A stretch of 64,000 bases of DNA from Malus domestica (GCF_042453785.1 NC_091666.1:21906501-21970500), one strand, 5' to 3'. Positions 13,901 to 26,390 are shown, numbered from the stretch's first letter. Notes: a model not told the origin generated them from the sequence alone. Numbers and translations: made by a program.

Positions 13901-15203
13901 AGAAATGGCATGTGTGTTGTTTTCATTTATTGCATGCAAGTCTTAATACTTTCTATTTGCTAATAAGGTTTAACTTTAACAGAATACAGATTTCCAGAAG
14001 ACTATCTACCCTTCCAGATTGTCCACAATGACTTTACAGCCAAGGAACTTATCCATGGGGGTGGGAAGCACATCATCTGGATTGAATGAGCAGGGGAACT
14101 TAGCAAAGCTTGATCTAATTGACGGCAACAGTCTATATGCAAAGTTGGTGGTAATTTTCAGTTGCATTTGAAGAATTCTATTTCCCCTTCAAATGATAAT
14201 AAGATCACAGAAACGTCTAAAGTCATAATGGCAAAGTTTCAGAAAATACTGTAATTAGTAAATTATGGATTGGCATCAACTATCAAGTCACATAGTCTTG
14301 CTGCAGGTTGGAGCTGATGGGTCCAAGTCACGTGTTAGAGAGTTGGCAGGATTTAAGACAACCGGATGGAGTTACTCACAGAATGCAATCATTTGTACTG
14401 TTGAACATAGTGTGGAAAACCGATGTGCATGGCAACGCTTTCTACCTGCTGGGCCAATTGCACTTTTGCCAATAGGTGATAATTTCAGCAATATTGTTTG
14501 GACTATGAAACCGAAAGAAGCAACTGACCGTAAATTAAAGGCTGAGGATGAATTTGTGAAAGATGTCAATTATGCTCTGGATTATGGATTTGGTCCACAT
14601 CCTGGGTCAAGCACCTCAGGAGGTGGAGGCATATTTTCTTTGTTTACAAACGCGAATTTATCTGCCAACGATTGCTTCAAGGTTCCACCGAAAGTGTTGA
14701 AGTTGGTGTCTGAAAGAATGGTGTTTCCATTGTCTTTGATGCATGCCAACAACTACGCGTCAAAGCATGTGGTTCTAATCGGCGATGCAGCACATACCGT
14801 TCACCCTTTGGCTGGACAAGGGGTGAATTTGGGTTTTGGAGACGCGTTTGCTCTTTCAAGAATCATTTCGGAGGGAATTGCAGTGGGAAGAGATATTGCC
14901 GAGGTAGGTGAATTTTCTTTGAGTCTTTTATTTATCAAAATTCATGGGTTGAAGCGACTCATTTGACGAATCTCTAAACTTATGCAGGTATCGTTGTTGA
15001 AGAAATACGAAGCAGAGCGGAAATCAGCAAATGTCACAATGATGGCAATCCTGGACGGGTTCCAGAAGGCTTACTCCGTTGATTTCGGTCCTTTAAATGT
15101 TATTCGGGCAGCTGCATTCAATGGAGCACAGTACTTCCCACCCCTTAAGAGGAGTATTATTTCATACGCATCAGGGGATCAAAGATTGCCAATTTTCTCT
15201 TAG
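10930..15203 (+). CDS. COQ6: Ubiquinone biosynthesis monooxygenase COQ6, mitochondrial
   Basis: Ten GT-AG exons join into a 509-residue protein: 10930-10937, 11123-11240, 11415-11514, 12117-12260, 12506-12564, 13444-13511, 13599-13650, 13983-14150, 14307-14903, 14988-15203. The first coding exon is only 8 bases (ATG AAC AG). The N-terminus, with repeated Arg/Lys and few acids before residue 40, fits a mitochondrial presequence. Family marks of a UbiH/COQ6 flavoprotein are present in order: the FAD dinucleotide motif GGGMVG at 63-68, the DG motif VGADGS at 240-245, and the second FAD motif LIGDAAHTVHPLAGQG around 396-411. The enzyme hydroxylates the benzoquinone-ring precursor of coenzyme Q, in the matrix-side CoQ complex of the inner membrane, fed by ferredoxin electrons. 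Length matches plant COQ6 proteins. No lesion was seen. Confidence 0.95.
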
Positions 15204-15258
15204 AGACGGATGTAAATATTGTGAGACGTTTTCATTTTTTCCGTCAGTCTCGTAAAAG

Positions 15259-15264
15259 AATAAA
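15259..15264 (+). terminator. Candidate poly(A) signal of COQ6
   Basis: AATAAA occurs 56 bases after the COQ6 stop codon in a T-rich 3' flank, a normal plant arrangement. Confidence 0.55.
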
Positions 15265-16138
15265 TGTTCTTGTCAACAATCTCATGCCTCGGGGATTCTT
15301 GAACCATTTTCTTTCCAAGTAAAACTTACAACTCGTATTCCGAGTTGTGCAATTTCAGAAACTCAAATTCAAAAACACGAGCGCCATAAACAAATCTGTC
15401 ACGCTCGTACAGATTTACGTCTATGCAAAGCCGGAATGCAAGAAATCGCCGGACCATCGAAGCATCGCTGGTCTTGTTTTCATGAGTGGATCAACACCAG
15501 CAAAGTTGATGTTTCCCTTGCGACTAATTAAGTTATAAACACTCTCTTAATCCAAATTAAAGCATCCACAATTCAGAAAAAAACATACAAGTTGGAAAAA
15601 CATCCTCACATCACACTTTGTTATATACACACACTCACTTGTTCCAAACTCCAAAAAATGGCTACAATGCTCCATCATTTTTCTGCAATCCATGCTATCT
15701 GCAATTTTTGGGAAAACATTAGGGAACTAGGTGGTTAAAAGATTTGTACTTAAACTTCATTATAGATCCTACACGTTTAAGTAATTACAATGTATGTGAG
15801 AGTAAGTGCCCGTTGGTTCTACTCATACGAACTTTTGTTATAAGCATGCATGAATTTGTAAATGCAAGTACTTCCTGAAGAAGCACTACAAATCGCACTA
15901 AAAAGTGATTTTAACCACTCCAAAAGTGCCCCGAACAATCACTAAGCACAGAATTAGTAGATCCAAAGAACAATATCCTTCAAATAAATCTAATCGAAAA
16001 ATTAGTATGAGAACCATTTGGATTTAGAATTACTAACATAAAAAGGCATATAGCAAAATTAGTGTCAGAAGAACCACAGGTTAACACATTCAGTTGAAGA
16101 GATCAAGAACTAGAATATTGTTACCTAGTTAGCAGCCG
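15265..16138. other. Intergenic DNA between COQ6 and the NLR relic
   Basis: COQ6 and the NLR relic converge here. No further gene, repeat array or element was recognised. Confidence 0.5.
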
Positions 16139-16139
16139 A

Positions 16140-19100
16140 TTAGATAATTTGCCCATTAAGTATAATCTTCGGAACATGAGCGATTTTGTGCAAATCCACA
16201 CCTTCTTCCCGTTTGCATCTTCTGGTTAGAGGACAGTTGTTAATCTCCAACTCTCTCAATGCCGTGAGGCGATGCATGCCCTTTGGAAAATCAGACAGAA
16301 GGGAACAGTCTCTAATCTTTATTTGTTGGAGAAAAGTGAGGTTTTCGAACCACTCCGGGAGTAACTCGAGATAAGTACAATATCCCAAATGCAACGTTTT
16401 CAGAGTGTTTGCAGACTCTCTTGAAGCCAATGCGGCAACTCCTCCAGTTTTGAACCTACAATCCAAAACGATTGAAGACCTCGGATGCCTTCTCCCGACC
16501 TTGTCAGATCAAGAACACTACAATTATAGATAGCCAAATTCTCCAATGCAGTCATATAACATGACAGAGACTTCATATTTTGACAGTTCAGCATAACCAA
16601 TGTTCGAAGATTAGTCAGGGTTCGCACTCCTTCCCCGAAGGATATAAGATATTTGCACGCAGTGATGTATAAAGTTCGAAGAGAGGTGAGACGTCCAATT
16701 ACTTTGGGCAAATGGTGCTGATTTATCGTTAAAGCTAAGTACCTGAGGCTAATCAGGTTTCCCATGTTTTCGGGTAACTCCTTGATTTTTCCACAGTTTA
16801 TAAGCAGTAAGGTCTGCACATGCTGCAGCTTGCAAATGGAATCAGGAAGCTTCTTTATCCGCTGATTATACGACAGGTCGAGGTATCTCAAGTGACTCAA
16901 GTTACCAATGGAACTAGGCAGTGTTGGATTTAAGTCAACAATCTGTGATAATTTATATATGCTAATAAATAATAAATGCAATAGAAACTAACAGAATATA
17001 AACTCGAATATGAATTATAAAACAGACAACTTGAAGATCGAGGCTTGCGTACCGCAATGTCCTTGAAACAGAAATTTCGTCCCTACTCTGTGCTTGTAGT
17101 TCTACGGACGTCTGTTCCACCAGGATTCAACGATCTAAGTCAGAAATTCCAGCACCGGAAAATAGACTTCTGGCGAATATTAATGTGGTTCTCTCAGTAA
17201 GGATGTTTAAGATTGCAGGAGGAGATTTATGATTTTTCTATATTGTAAATGCCATGCAGATGGATGTATATATAATGTGATTGTACCTGTTCGCAACAGG
17301 TATAAGGAAGGGATGCAACTGTTGGGAGACATCTGCTGAAATGGGTGTTTTTGTTTCTACGTTTTCACACTTCAGACTTCATCTGAAAAGATGAGTCTGT
17401 TGGAAAAAATAAATAAATAATTAATTTAAATTCGAAATTAAAAATAATTAATTAATTCCGAAAATAATTAATTAATTTAATTATATATTAATTAAAATTA
17501 ATTATATATTAATTACCAAATAATTAATACACCCCAAAGCCCAACCCCAAGGGTGAGCCTAATTTTAGTCTCCAGGCCTATTACTCCAATTACTTTCTTT
17601 AAAGGATAAAGCCTTATAAAGTGATAAACTCTTTTGGGAATGGCCAATGTGGGACAAGGAAATTTCTACTCAAACTTCCAACAGGCAGTACCTTGAGGGT
17701 CAAGTTACTAAGATCTAGAAGCCGTAGGTAGTTGAACATTGAGATGCATCTCTTCAAAAAAGATTGATTGTTGACACCAACTTCTGTAGGAAGATATTCA
17801 CTATTCCAGTCTGGAATTAGAATGGTTCGCAATTTCTCAAAAGGGAGTAAGAATTCTGGGTCTTCTTCTTTATCCTTGGACAATTCCTTTTGAGATATTG
17901 ACACATGCTGGATCATCGTGGAAGATTCACCAGGACGAAAATTTAGAGATGAGTATTCTAGCTGTGCTGTTGAGGTTGCTAAATCATGAACTAGATCGTG
18001 CATTCTAAACCGTACAAAAAGGAAATTATCTTCCTCAATCTGAAAGAAATATCTAGAACATAATTTCCTAATGTAGTCCAGACCGATATCTTCAAGTTCT
18101 TGGTATCCTTTGGAGGATTGAACAAAGCCTTGAGCCATCCACAACGGGATCAATTCTGAACTTCGAAATATGTAGTCCTTTGGGAATAGTGAACAAAAGG
18201 CAAAACAAGGTTTCAAGTAAATTGGCAATGCATCGTAGCTTAACTTGAGTGCAGGTAAAATGCCGTCGCTTCCTTGTTCCAAATTCCATATGTCACTATC
18301 TCTTACATATGACCAATAACGTTCTTCCTTATTCGAGTAGAGTAGGCCCCCTAGGGTATACAAGGCAAGGGGAACCCCTCCACACTTTTCACAATATCTT
18401 CCCCTATTTTCATCAAGTTCGGATGGTTTTGCTCTTCTCTTCTTGCAAATGCCACTTTTACGAATATGGTCATGCAATCTGAGAGGGGAAGAACTTTCAA
18501 CAGATGCATGTGTGCATCCCCCATAAGCAAAGCTACTGATTCATTGCGCGTTGTTACAATAATTTTACGCCCGCAAGCTGCAACATTTAACAAAGATTTT
18601 AAATCAATCCATTTTTTGACTGTTATTCCCATTGGCCCCTTGTCCCAGACATCATCCAACACCAGCAAAAGTTTTTTACCAGTCAAAGCACGTCGCAACT
18701 TCATTTGCATCTGTTCAATACTTTCATCACCACATTTTTGGCTGGTTGCCGCAGTAACAATTTCGCTAAGCAATCTTTTACTATCAAAATCGTCTGATAC
18801 GCAAACCCATATTCTTAACTCAAAGTTGGTCACTACCCTGTTATCATTATACACCAATTTAGCAAGCGTAGTCTTTCCCAATCCTCCTAATCCATTAATT
18901 GAAATAACAGAAACATTCTCCTCATCACCTGGACCAGTGTGAGTGTCCTTAAAGAGTTGGACGACAATCTCTTCTTTTTCGCTCTCTCTCCCGATAACAT
19001 CTGGGGCGTGCACAAAAGAGTGGGTCTCCCTCTCCATGTGCATGCCATGCCAATCTACAGATCGTTCGGCGAGATTGAATTGAGCTTTTGCAGCTGCAAT

Positions 19101-19497
19101 CACCTAACCTTTCTCTAATATCCTTGACTCTATGGCCCATTTTGTAGCTTGACACGAATGAATTTCGACCTGAAAAGAAGTTGCGTACCTTTCCTTTGAT
19201 GGTGTCACTCCCAGTCCCAAGGCCGAGCACCTGCATCCGCAACTTTTGAAACTCGAATTCATCGAGGACGTCGTCTATATCATAGCTAACATCTTTCAGC
19301 TTTCCCAACCAATCAGTGAGAAGGTGATCCTTCCGCTGTTTTTCCTCCTCGAGAAGAACTTTTGCGATGGTTGATAGGGTTTCCCGAAGTTTGTTCAACT
19401 CATATTTGACATCAAATGCCAAAAACAATTCTTGGTAAGCATGGGAAGCAAGCCTTTCCAACACTCTCTCTGCAACGTTATAGGAGAATGACTCCAT
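16140..19497 (-). pseudogene. CC-NB-ARC-LRR (NLR) disease-resistance gene, broken
   Basis: An intronless RGA-like NLR is readable end to end in pieces. A coiled-coil Rx-type N-terminus starts at MESFSYNVAERV with a DDVLDEF segment. NB-ARC follows with P-loop GLGGLGKTT, kinase-2 LLLVLDDVWD, RNBS-B KIIVTTRN, GLPL-type CGGVPLA, RNBS-D CFAFCSLFPKD and MHD as MHDLVHDLA. About ten degenerate LRRs end at the stop at 16140. Four lesions interrupt it: a frame change near 19104 (two bases lost or one gained), one A missing from an A run at 18386-18389, a 762-bp solo LTR at 16922-17683 inside the LPSSIGN repeat, and a 2-bp insertion (extra GA) near 16416-16420. Removing the LTR plus one target copy and adjusting the three indels (two bases lost at the first) gives 2,592 bases, exactly 864 codons. 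It cannot make a full NLR, though N-terminal CC or CC-NB fragments could in principle be translated. Confidence 0.94.
16922..17683 (-). mobile_element. Solo LTR inside the NLR
   Basis: The insert begins TGTTGGA and ends TCCAACA, and is flanked by perfect 5-bp direct repeats GGCAG (16917-16921 and 17684-17688). Removing the insert and one GGCAG restores the leucine-rich codons for LPSSIGN. The sense strand is probably minus: TGTTGGAAGTTTGAG is followed by a TCCCACATTGG block typical of LTR starts, and later a TATATATA stretch. No internal retrotransposon sequence is present, so this is a solo LTR left by intra-element recombination. Confidence 0.93.
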
Positions 19498-19866
19498 TAG
19501 TTATTCAGGAGGAAACAAGAGAGATGTTTTGAAGGAGGTAAACACACACACACAAGCAAGCTCTTTGCTTTTTCTTTGTGTTTGCTGGTGAGCAAGCTGT
19601 ACTTGAAGTCACCGATAGCAATTTCAAGGAAACATACTCGGAACCCAGAAAACAAATGCTACAAACACGCCATACAAAATACAAAATGTAAAATCCAATT
19701 GACCAAAACACTAGTGTGATGCAGGAGAGAGGGCTCAACCGAGTGGGGCGGTCGTCTCTTCTTTTATGCAACTTGCGTCATGCAAATGTGATCAATTATG
19801 TGGTTACATATGCCTTGCCAGGTCCTCTTCGTAGAGTAGTCTACTTGAATTCTTATCTTTGTACTA
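19498..19866. promoter_or_regulatory. Upstream flank of the NLR relic
   Basis: Region before the NLR start codon, containing a short CA run near 19541-19552. No TATA box was confidently assigned. Confidence 0.3.
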
Positions 19867-22317
19867 TGGTTCTAAAAGCGCTAATCGAGTTGTGGGTTGG
19901 AGCCTAGCGCTTAAGCGGTTAGGCGATAGTCTAGGCAGGCTAGACGGTTTTAAGTATATTTATTATATATTATATAAATTAACTTAAATCATAACATTTT
20001 GAATGTTTAGTAATTTAAATTAATTAATTCATAGGTATAAAATAATAAGTCTATTGAATATAATATATGGATGGCCCGCATGAATATTTTGTTACTATTC
20101 ATCCAAAGAAAAATCAGATGGATTAAGAAAAACGGATGTGTTACTATTCAGACACAATATTTCACTATTCATTTGAGGAAAATTTGTAAAGTGAATAATA
20201 TTGCTATAGTAATCTTTTGTCTATAAAATAAGAGCATACAAAGAAAGGAAGTAGGGCTGGGTTCGATTCAAATTGGTTCGGTTTTTTTTCCAAAATTGAA
20301 ATCGAACCGAAATTTCAGTTTGGTTTGGTTCATTTTTTTTAGTTTTATTTTTTTCGGTTTGATTTCAGTCTGGTTCGGTTTTTTTTTGTGATTTTTTTTT
20401 TAATCTGGATATTGGTGCTTCTGCCTCAAATGAATACGAATTGGAGCAACTCACAATGATGGCTGCATCAATATCTGCAATACGAATAGAAACATTTGTA
20501 AATCCTAAAGTCCTTAATGTTGAATAATCCTTCAAATGGGGTAACAAGAGTACAACAAATCTTCAACATGAGTTCTAACCAATCCCTCCTTGAAAATCTG
20601 CCCCCAACAATCATCAAACAATAATCATAAAGAAATATCCTTTAAGAACCAAAACTTGAAAACATATCTTCAATACGAACTTCCAACACAAACCCACAAA
20701 TAACTAACAAGCCCACAACACAAAAATTGAACAAATCTGCAATACGAACCAAAACAATAACCCATAAATGTACACCAAAATTTCAGTCTCCTTCTCTGAA
20801 ATTTACCCTAAAAAAAAAAACATAAATCGACAAAATAAATAAGAGAGATTGGATATCTTACCCTGGAGTGAGAAGATCGAGAAACGGAGAGAGAAGAATG
20901 GAGAAATTGGAGGCAGGGACGTGGAAGGAGTTTGGAAGCAGGGGACGAGAGAGAGAAGAGGGGAATGAAAATAAATAAGATAATATCTACGAGTTTCGGC
21001 TAGGGTTTTGTTGATTTCTAGTTCCACAAAAGACTATAGATTTCAATATTTATAAATAGTTTAGTCATACAATCATAACAAAACAAAACCTGTTGCCAAG
21101 AAGAGCGCATGGGTTCAAACCCTCATGCCTCCAGGATTTCGGATAATTTTAATAATTTTTATGATTTTTTATAATTAAAATATTATAAAAAATAATTATA
21201 TATATATACATACATCGGTTCAGTTCGGTCCGATTTGGTTTCCAGACATAAAAAATCGAAACCGAACTGAAATTCGGTTCGGTTTGGTTTGACAGTTTCT
21301 GTTCGGTTTTTTTTCGATCTTGGTTAGGTTTTCGGTCCCTTTTTTCGGTTTTCAATTTTTCAAACCCACCCTTATAACAAAGAAGTGAGAAAGAAAAGAA
21401 AGAGATGGGAGAAAAACATATAGAGGAAAGAAAGAGGAGTTATGGAGGAAAGGAAGAGAAGTGGAAAGAAGAAAAATGTGGAAGAAATTACCAGTGAATT
21501 AGGCTAGAGAAAAAAGAGAAAATAGTGAGAGTTATTTTGTACTTCTATTATTTTAGATAATAAAAGAAAGTACACGACTGCCTCAAGGACGTACGCACAC
21601 TTGCCGAACCTCGTAGATATTGTCTTATTTATTTTATTCCACTGCACACATATCATCGACTTTACAACAAAGTCAAGACATTTTAAATGATTAGTATTTA
21701 ATTACTAAAAATAAAAATAAAAAAACCCCACGTAGTGGGTTGGGTGGTTCTTTAAAATTTTAAAATCAAAGGCTTGTTTTGTTAAAAGAAAAAAAAATCA
21801 TAAGCTTTGATGAGGGTTATCCCTATTTCATAAGAAATGACACGTGTGAGGTCTCCTTCACCCCCACTTTTCTCACATCAAGCAGGATTCCCAAACGGTG
21901 TGTCATTTTTACTCCTTGTAAAGTGGACAATATATTTTTGGTTTCCTCTTCTTCCTTGGGAAGAGGAAAGCATTATAACTTTGGGTTTTTTTTTTCCTTT
22001 TCCTATTCTTCTTCTTATCCGATTACTCTGTAAATTCTCATCTTCTTTTTGTGTTTCGTTTCCTCTTCTTCTGTTTTGCTATGTAATTCTCCTTCTTCGA
22101 TGGAGTGCAGAGAGAAAGGGAGTCACAACGGCGAGAGAGAGGAAGTCTTTGTGCAGAGAGAGAGAGGGAGTCGAAGTGGCTATAGTGTTTTCAATTCTGG
22201 GTTTTATTTGAACTTTCTATAAACTCTTCACTCCTCCGCCTAATGATTTGGACCATATCGCATCGGCACAACGACACCCAATGCTAGGCAGTGTCTAGGC
22301 CGATTTTTTGAACACTG
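19867..22317. mobile_element. Candidate hAT/MITE-like element with GGTTCTAAAAGCGC ends
   Basis: The left end reads TGGTTCTAAAAGCGC, then repeated AGCGCTTAAGCGG and TAGGCG motifs. The right end, read in reverse, is CAGTGTTCAAAAAATCGGCC followed by CTAGaCACTGCCTAGC. Such ends with repeated TAGGCG motifs are common in Rosaceae repeats. No transposase was seen, and an 8-bp target duplication could not be confirmed. A second element appears nested inside. Confidence 0.45.
20252..21374. mobile_element. Nested non-autonomous element rich in GGTTCGGTTT
   Basis: The left end TAGGGCTGGGTTCGA and the right end TCAAACCCACCCTTA are imperfect inverted repeats. Both subterminal regions are packed with GGTTCGGTTT/AACCGAACC motifs in both orientations. 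This is the structure of a hAT-type non-autonomous element. No transposase reading frame and no exact target duplication was found. Confidence 0.5.
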
Positions 22318-24257
22318 TTGTGTAGAGTGGTAACACAACGTGACAATGTTATGATTATACTAATGAATTTGTAATTGTTTTGGGGTTGGTGTTTTGTTAG
22401 AAGATGTTTTGTGTTTGCATAGCTTTAAAGAAATCTAATAACTTTCACTTCACAACGTCAAAATTCTTCTTTAAAGGATAAGTTACATTTTGGGTTGTTT
22501 TATACACACTTCATAATGTTATGAATCCACCCCACATCCAAAATTCCTCAAAAATTTCAACTTTGTCCCTCGTATTTCTGAAGCCACCCCACCCCAAAAA
22601 CAAAAAGAAACACCAAACATCTCCATTCCATGAGTTCCTATCCCTAAACCCCATCAACATCGCATCTTCGACCTCTCTCATTCTCTCCCTAACACCCTGA
22701 GTCCCAACACCCAAACTCACCAACCCTATTTCCAAAGAAAATCAAAGAAAATAAAAAAGAATGTAATAGTCCTTCACTTCAATTAAGCAATGAAAATCCC
22801 CAAATTTTAGAGGTTTTCTACTCATAAAGAAGTCAAATCAACAAGCACTAGTAAAGAATGTAAGTAGAGAATGTAAGTAAAGAATGTAAGTAGGGATCGT
22901 TTTGGATCGAGGATTAGGAGGGCTTGCTAATAACCTCTAAACTGACTTAAAAACATATAAACAAAGTTAAAAACACTAAACTAGACTCAAAGAACTCAAA
23001 ATAAATTCAAAAGACTCAAAACAAGCTAAAAACGCTCAAATCTGCCTAAAAACACAAATTGGGCAGATTTGGACTCTAACCACACTTTTGGACGAATTTT
23101 GGTTTTAACTTGGTTCGAAACACTTAAAAACACAAACTAAATCAGTTTCTAACTAATATGACTTAACAAGGTAAAGGGGTTTTGGTTTTGAAGAATTTGA
23201 AAACAAAACAAGTAAATTAAAGAACTAATGAAATCTGCATGTATTTGAGTAAATTGAATGGATGGAAGGCTAGCTAGGAGGTTCTTCTCCACACATGACA
23301 CACTTGCAAACAAAACGATTTCTAGTTGCTTTTCAATAAACTACGAATTCTCAATGCCCCAGATTAACTGTGAATTGCACTAATTAACCCTCAGATTTTC
23401 CTAATTTCATTGAATTGGATGATTGCATACAACAACCCAAAACATTCCCCACAGGTTCCCTACATGAATTGCATAATAGAGATACAAGCAAGAATCATTA
23501 AGTTTTATGAAAATCATAAGCATTGATGAAACACTTGTAACTATGAATTGCATGAAACTTATGACAAGAATTTACTTAGCACGGTTGTGACGAGAAACCT
23601 TCACTACTTGCGAATATAAGTTCATAACGATTAGGTAAAACTCCCTTATATCCTAGCATTAGATTTATGCATGAAAATTAAGCGTGCACTCTCAACCAAC
23701 ATACACAAATCAGTTTTAATTCAAATGGATAAGTAAATTGAAATCACAATTTATGAATCACAACTGAAAGTAATCAAATCATATTGCAAGCATGAACATG
23801 GTTTCAAATTCCCCCTAGCTAAGGGGGTTTAGTTCCTCATACTCACAAAGCAAAGATAAACAAATTTAGACATTGAAAGCAAGAATGAAGTACACCTAAA
23901 ATGCTCCAAAGTTTCAAGCTTGAAATGCCAAGGACATTCGTTTTCACCACCTTGTTGCAGCACAAGTTTATAAGGATGTGTATGGATATATGGAAAGGTT
24001 ATGAATGTATTTAGGATTGGTGAATGTCTCGGCCAAGGGAAGGGAGTGTATGGAGTTGTGTTTTGAGATATATGGGAAATAAATGGATGAATGGATGGTG
24101 CTCACGACCAAGGAATGAAAGTCTAAGTGTATGGAGTTGTGAGATGTGAATGTAGTGTCTTTTGATGGATTTCTCTGTTCTTTGTTATGGTGAAGGGTGG
24201 ATGTATTTATAGGCTAGGGAGAGGACCACCATCTAATTAAGGTGGTAATGGTGTATG

Positions 24258-24390
24258 TTGTGGTAATGAGTGGATGTAATGGGTGCAGTGGGTGAGTGTT
24301 GTGGTAATGAGTGGATGTAATGGGTGGATGTAATGGGTGTAGTGTGTGAGTGTTGTGGTAATGAGTGGATGTAATGGGTGTAGTGGATGG
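24258..24390 (+). repeat. Minisatellite, GTGGTAATGAGTGGATGTAATGGG-type units
   Basis: Three main units of about 42-57 bp begin TGTGGTAATGAGTGGATG and end GTGAGTGTTG. The middle one holds an extra internal GGATGTAATGGGT duplication. Confidence 0.85.
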
Positions 24391-24633
24391 AGCTCACGGC
24401 AAGGGGATGGAAGGGAATGAATTTGTGAGATGTCATGTTTTATTGTGGTGCGGTTTGTGTATGTTTAAGGAGAAGGGATGGCTGAATGTTAAAGGAGAAA
24501 AAACCCCAATTTCTTTGCGGCAGAATTTTCTCCCTTGCATATGTGTGTATGAATGATGTCTCCATACTTTGCATGTGTCTCTCTGCCTTCCAAGCTGTCC
24601 ATGCATTTTGCATGTGTGTGTATGCCTTCTTTT

Positions 24634-25035
24634 CTTCCATGTGCCGTGCTTTATGTTATATCTCCACATGTACTAGCTGTTACACTCACACACACATATG
24701 CTCTTCATCATTTCAGCCACAAATCAATACACTTTCTGTCCATGCCGTGCCTTTCTTTCCCATGTGTGTGCTGTCCATGTACTCATCATTTCCACTCCTT
24801 CATTCTTTATTTTCTGTTGCCCATGCCGTGTGTTCCTTGCTGTTTTCTCTCTTTATTTCCACATGTACCAGCTGTTACTCTTGCACACACATGCTCTTCA
24901 TCATTTCTGCTACCAATCAACACCTTTTCTGCCCATGCCGTGTTCCTCTTTGCATGTGTGTGTGCTGTCCATGTTTCTTCCATGTGCCGTGTTCATCTTC
25001 ATCATTTGAGCTAGCAATCAACATATTTTCTGTCA
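24634..25035 (+). repeat. Tandem duplication of a roughly 180-bp segment
   Basis: Two diverged copies share, in order, TTCCACATGTAC-AGCTGTTAC, a CACACACA run, GCTCTTCATCATTTC, a CAATCAACAC-like block, CCATGCCGTG and TGTGTGCTGTCCATG (copy 1 about 24634-24783, copy 2 about 24820-24976). A partial third copy follows. Long open frames across it are compositional. Confidence 0.75.
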
Positions 25036-25315
25036 TCACATGACAGCTATGATGTTTGTAGTTGTAGGTCAACACACTTGCACACACACATGCTGATTTC
25101 TAGCCTTCTAATCTTCAAAAACGTCAATCCTCATGTCTCCATGCTTGCACTATCCAATCTTGGCCCAAAAAAGCTCCAAATAGCACTTTGTTGCCAACTT
25201 TGTTATTTGAACCTACACACACACGAAAATAGCTTAAAGTACTAAAATAACTAGAATTAAACTAAGTAAATGCCAAGAAACAAGCTAACTAAGTTGCATA
25301 AATATGCTCCTATCA

Positions 25316-26258
25316 CCTAGGATGGGTAGGTGGGGTCTCAAACCATATGACATCGCCTCGCGCTGTTGCACATGACAGTTGGCCGTCCGACTCTCCAGAA
25401 AAATCAATTATTTCTAAAAATTCTCAACTTTCACAAAAATGAAGATCTCAATGAGTAGAGTAAGTTTTATACATGTGGCCAAGTCCCATTTGGCTAGAAA
25501 AAGCCTTAAATCGCCATGAATCTACCAGAAACCCTAGAATGGGTGTTCGTCGACCGACTTCTCCAGTTTTCCAACGCCCCTATCACTGGTTGGGTCTTGT
25601 TCCTGGGTCCAAGGGGAGTTGATTAAGGGTGGTGGAACTTGCCCGAACCGCAGAATCGCCGTCGAGCACCTTCGGTGCTCTGGTGGAGTTCTTCACGATT
25701 TAGGCTTTAAAAACCCTTGATTTTTGGTGGAGATGAAAGAGGAGAGGTTGGGGAAGAAGCTGCAGGTGGAGGATGGATGCAAATCGCCTGAAAAATGGTG
25801 GAATTTGGCCAAAAACAACCCGGATCACCGTCGAGTTTGGTGTGCACGTTCACACGAAGGAAGAGTTAATGCTTATCTCTCTCCTCTCCTAATTGGTTGG
25901 CTTCTTTCCTAAATTTGTTGATTGGTCACTCCTTTCTTCCCTTAAAGCTGATTGGTTACCACTCCCACATGGTGGGAGTTTGAATTAATTTATAACTAAA
26001 TTTTAAATAACCAATTTCAAACGTCCGTAACTATACCATTATAATCCTGAGTCGCAAACGGTTTTTGCTCATGCATTCGTAGTGACGAGTACTACGAGGA
26101 CACACTAAAAGAATAAGCCCTACGTTTCTCTAACTGATGGTCAACGAAGGTCAAAATCTTTGCCTCAAGAGGGCATTTTTGTAAAATCCCTAAAGAGGGC
26201 ATTTTTGTAAAATCCCTAATTTAAAATTTATAAATAAATTTAGGGATGGGTTGTCACA
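25316..26258 (-). mobile_element. Partial Gypsy LTR (5' half), type D
   Basis: Read on the minus strand it starts TGTGACAACCCATCCC, like the LTR at 63309. It continues through a locally duplicated GGGATTTTACAAAAATGCCC block, and ends in a TTTTTAGAAATAATTG...GAGTCGG...GAGACCCCACCT segment. That last segment is homologous to the left part of the LTR at 34.3 kb. The 3' half is missing at 25316, where another element abuts. Confidence 0.7.
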
Positions 26259-26390
26259 AATTGCCTACAATCTAGGAAATTTAATTTCCCTAATCCCTTG
26301 AACTCCTAAGTTTTTAATGACCCCTTCTATAAAAAAAAAATTAAAATAATTTCCCAATATTAGTAAAAAAAAAAAAAGTAATTAAAACTT

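Larger units (their letters stand above)
22841..25315 (-). mobile_element. Possible non-coding LTR-type element ending TGATAGGAGC
   Basis: On the minus strand the segment starts at TGATAGGAGCATATTTATGC, a start I associate with long plant LTRs. It runs through non-coding, repeat-bearing DNA to about the CCTCGATCCAAAACGATCCC block. It abuts a truncated Gypsy LTR at 25316. No primer-binding site or protein domain was seen, so the left limit and class are tentative. Confidence 0.35.

Noticed and set aside
16930..17060. An intron in the NLR, suggested by an AG acceptor near 16943 and a GT donor near 17051
   Set aside because: TG...CA termini and perfect GGCAG duplications at 16917-16921 and 17684-17688 explain the whole insert as a solo LTR, and exact codons are restored on its removal.
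17398..17683. A smaller 286-bp LTR beginning TGTTGGAAAA at 17398
   Set aside because: The 5-bp flanks do not match (GAGTC versus GGCAG), while the 762-bp interpretation has exact duplications.
24486..25043. 185-codon and overlapping 153- and 103-codon frames
   Set aside because: They follow the duplicated CATG/CACA-rich repeat in all three frames, so openness is due to composition.
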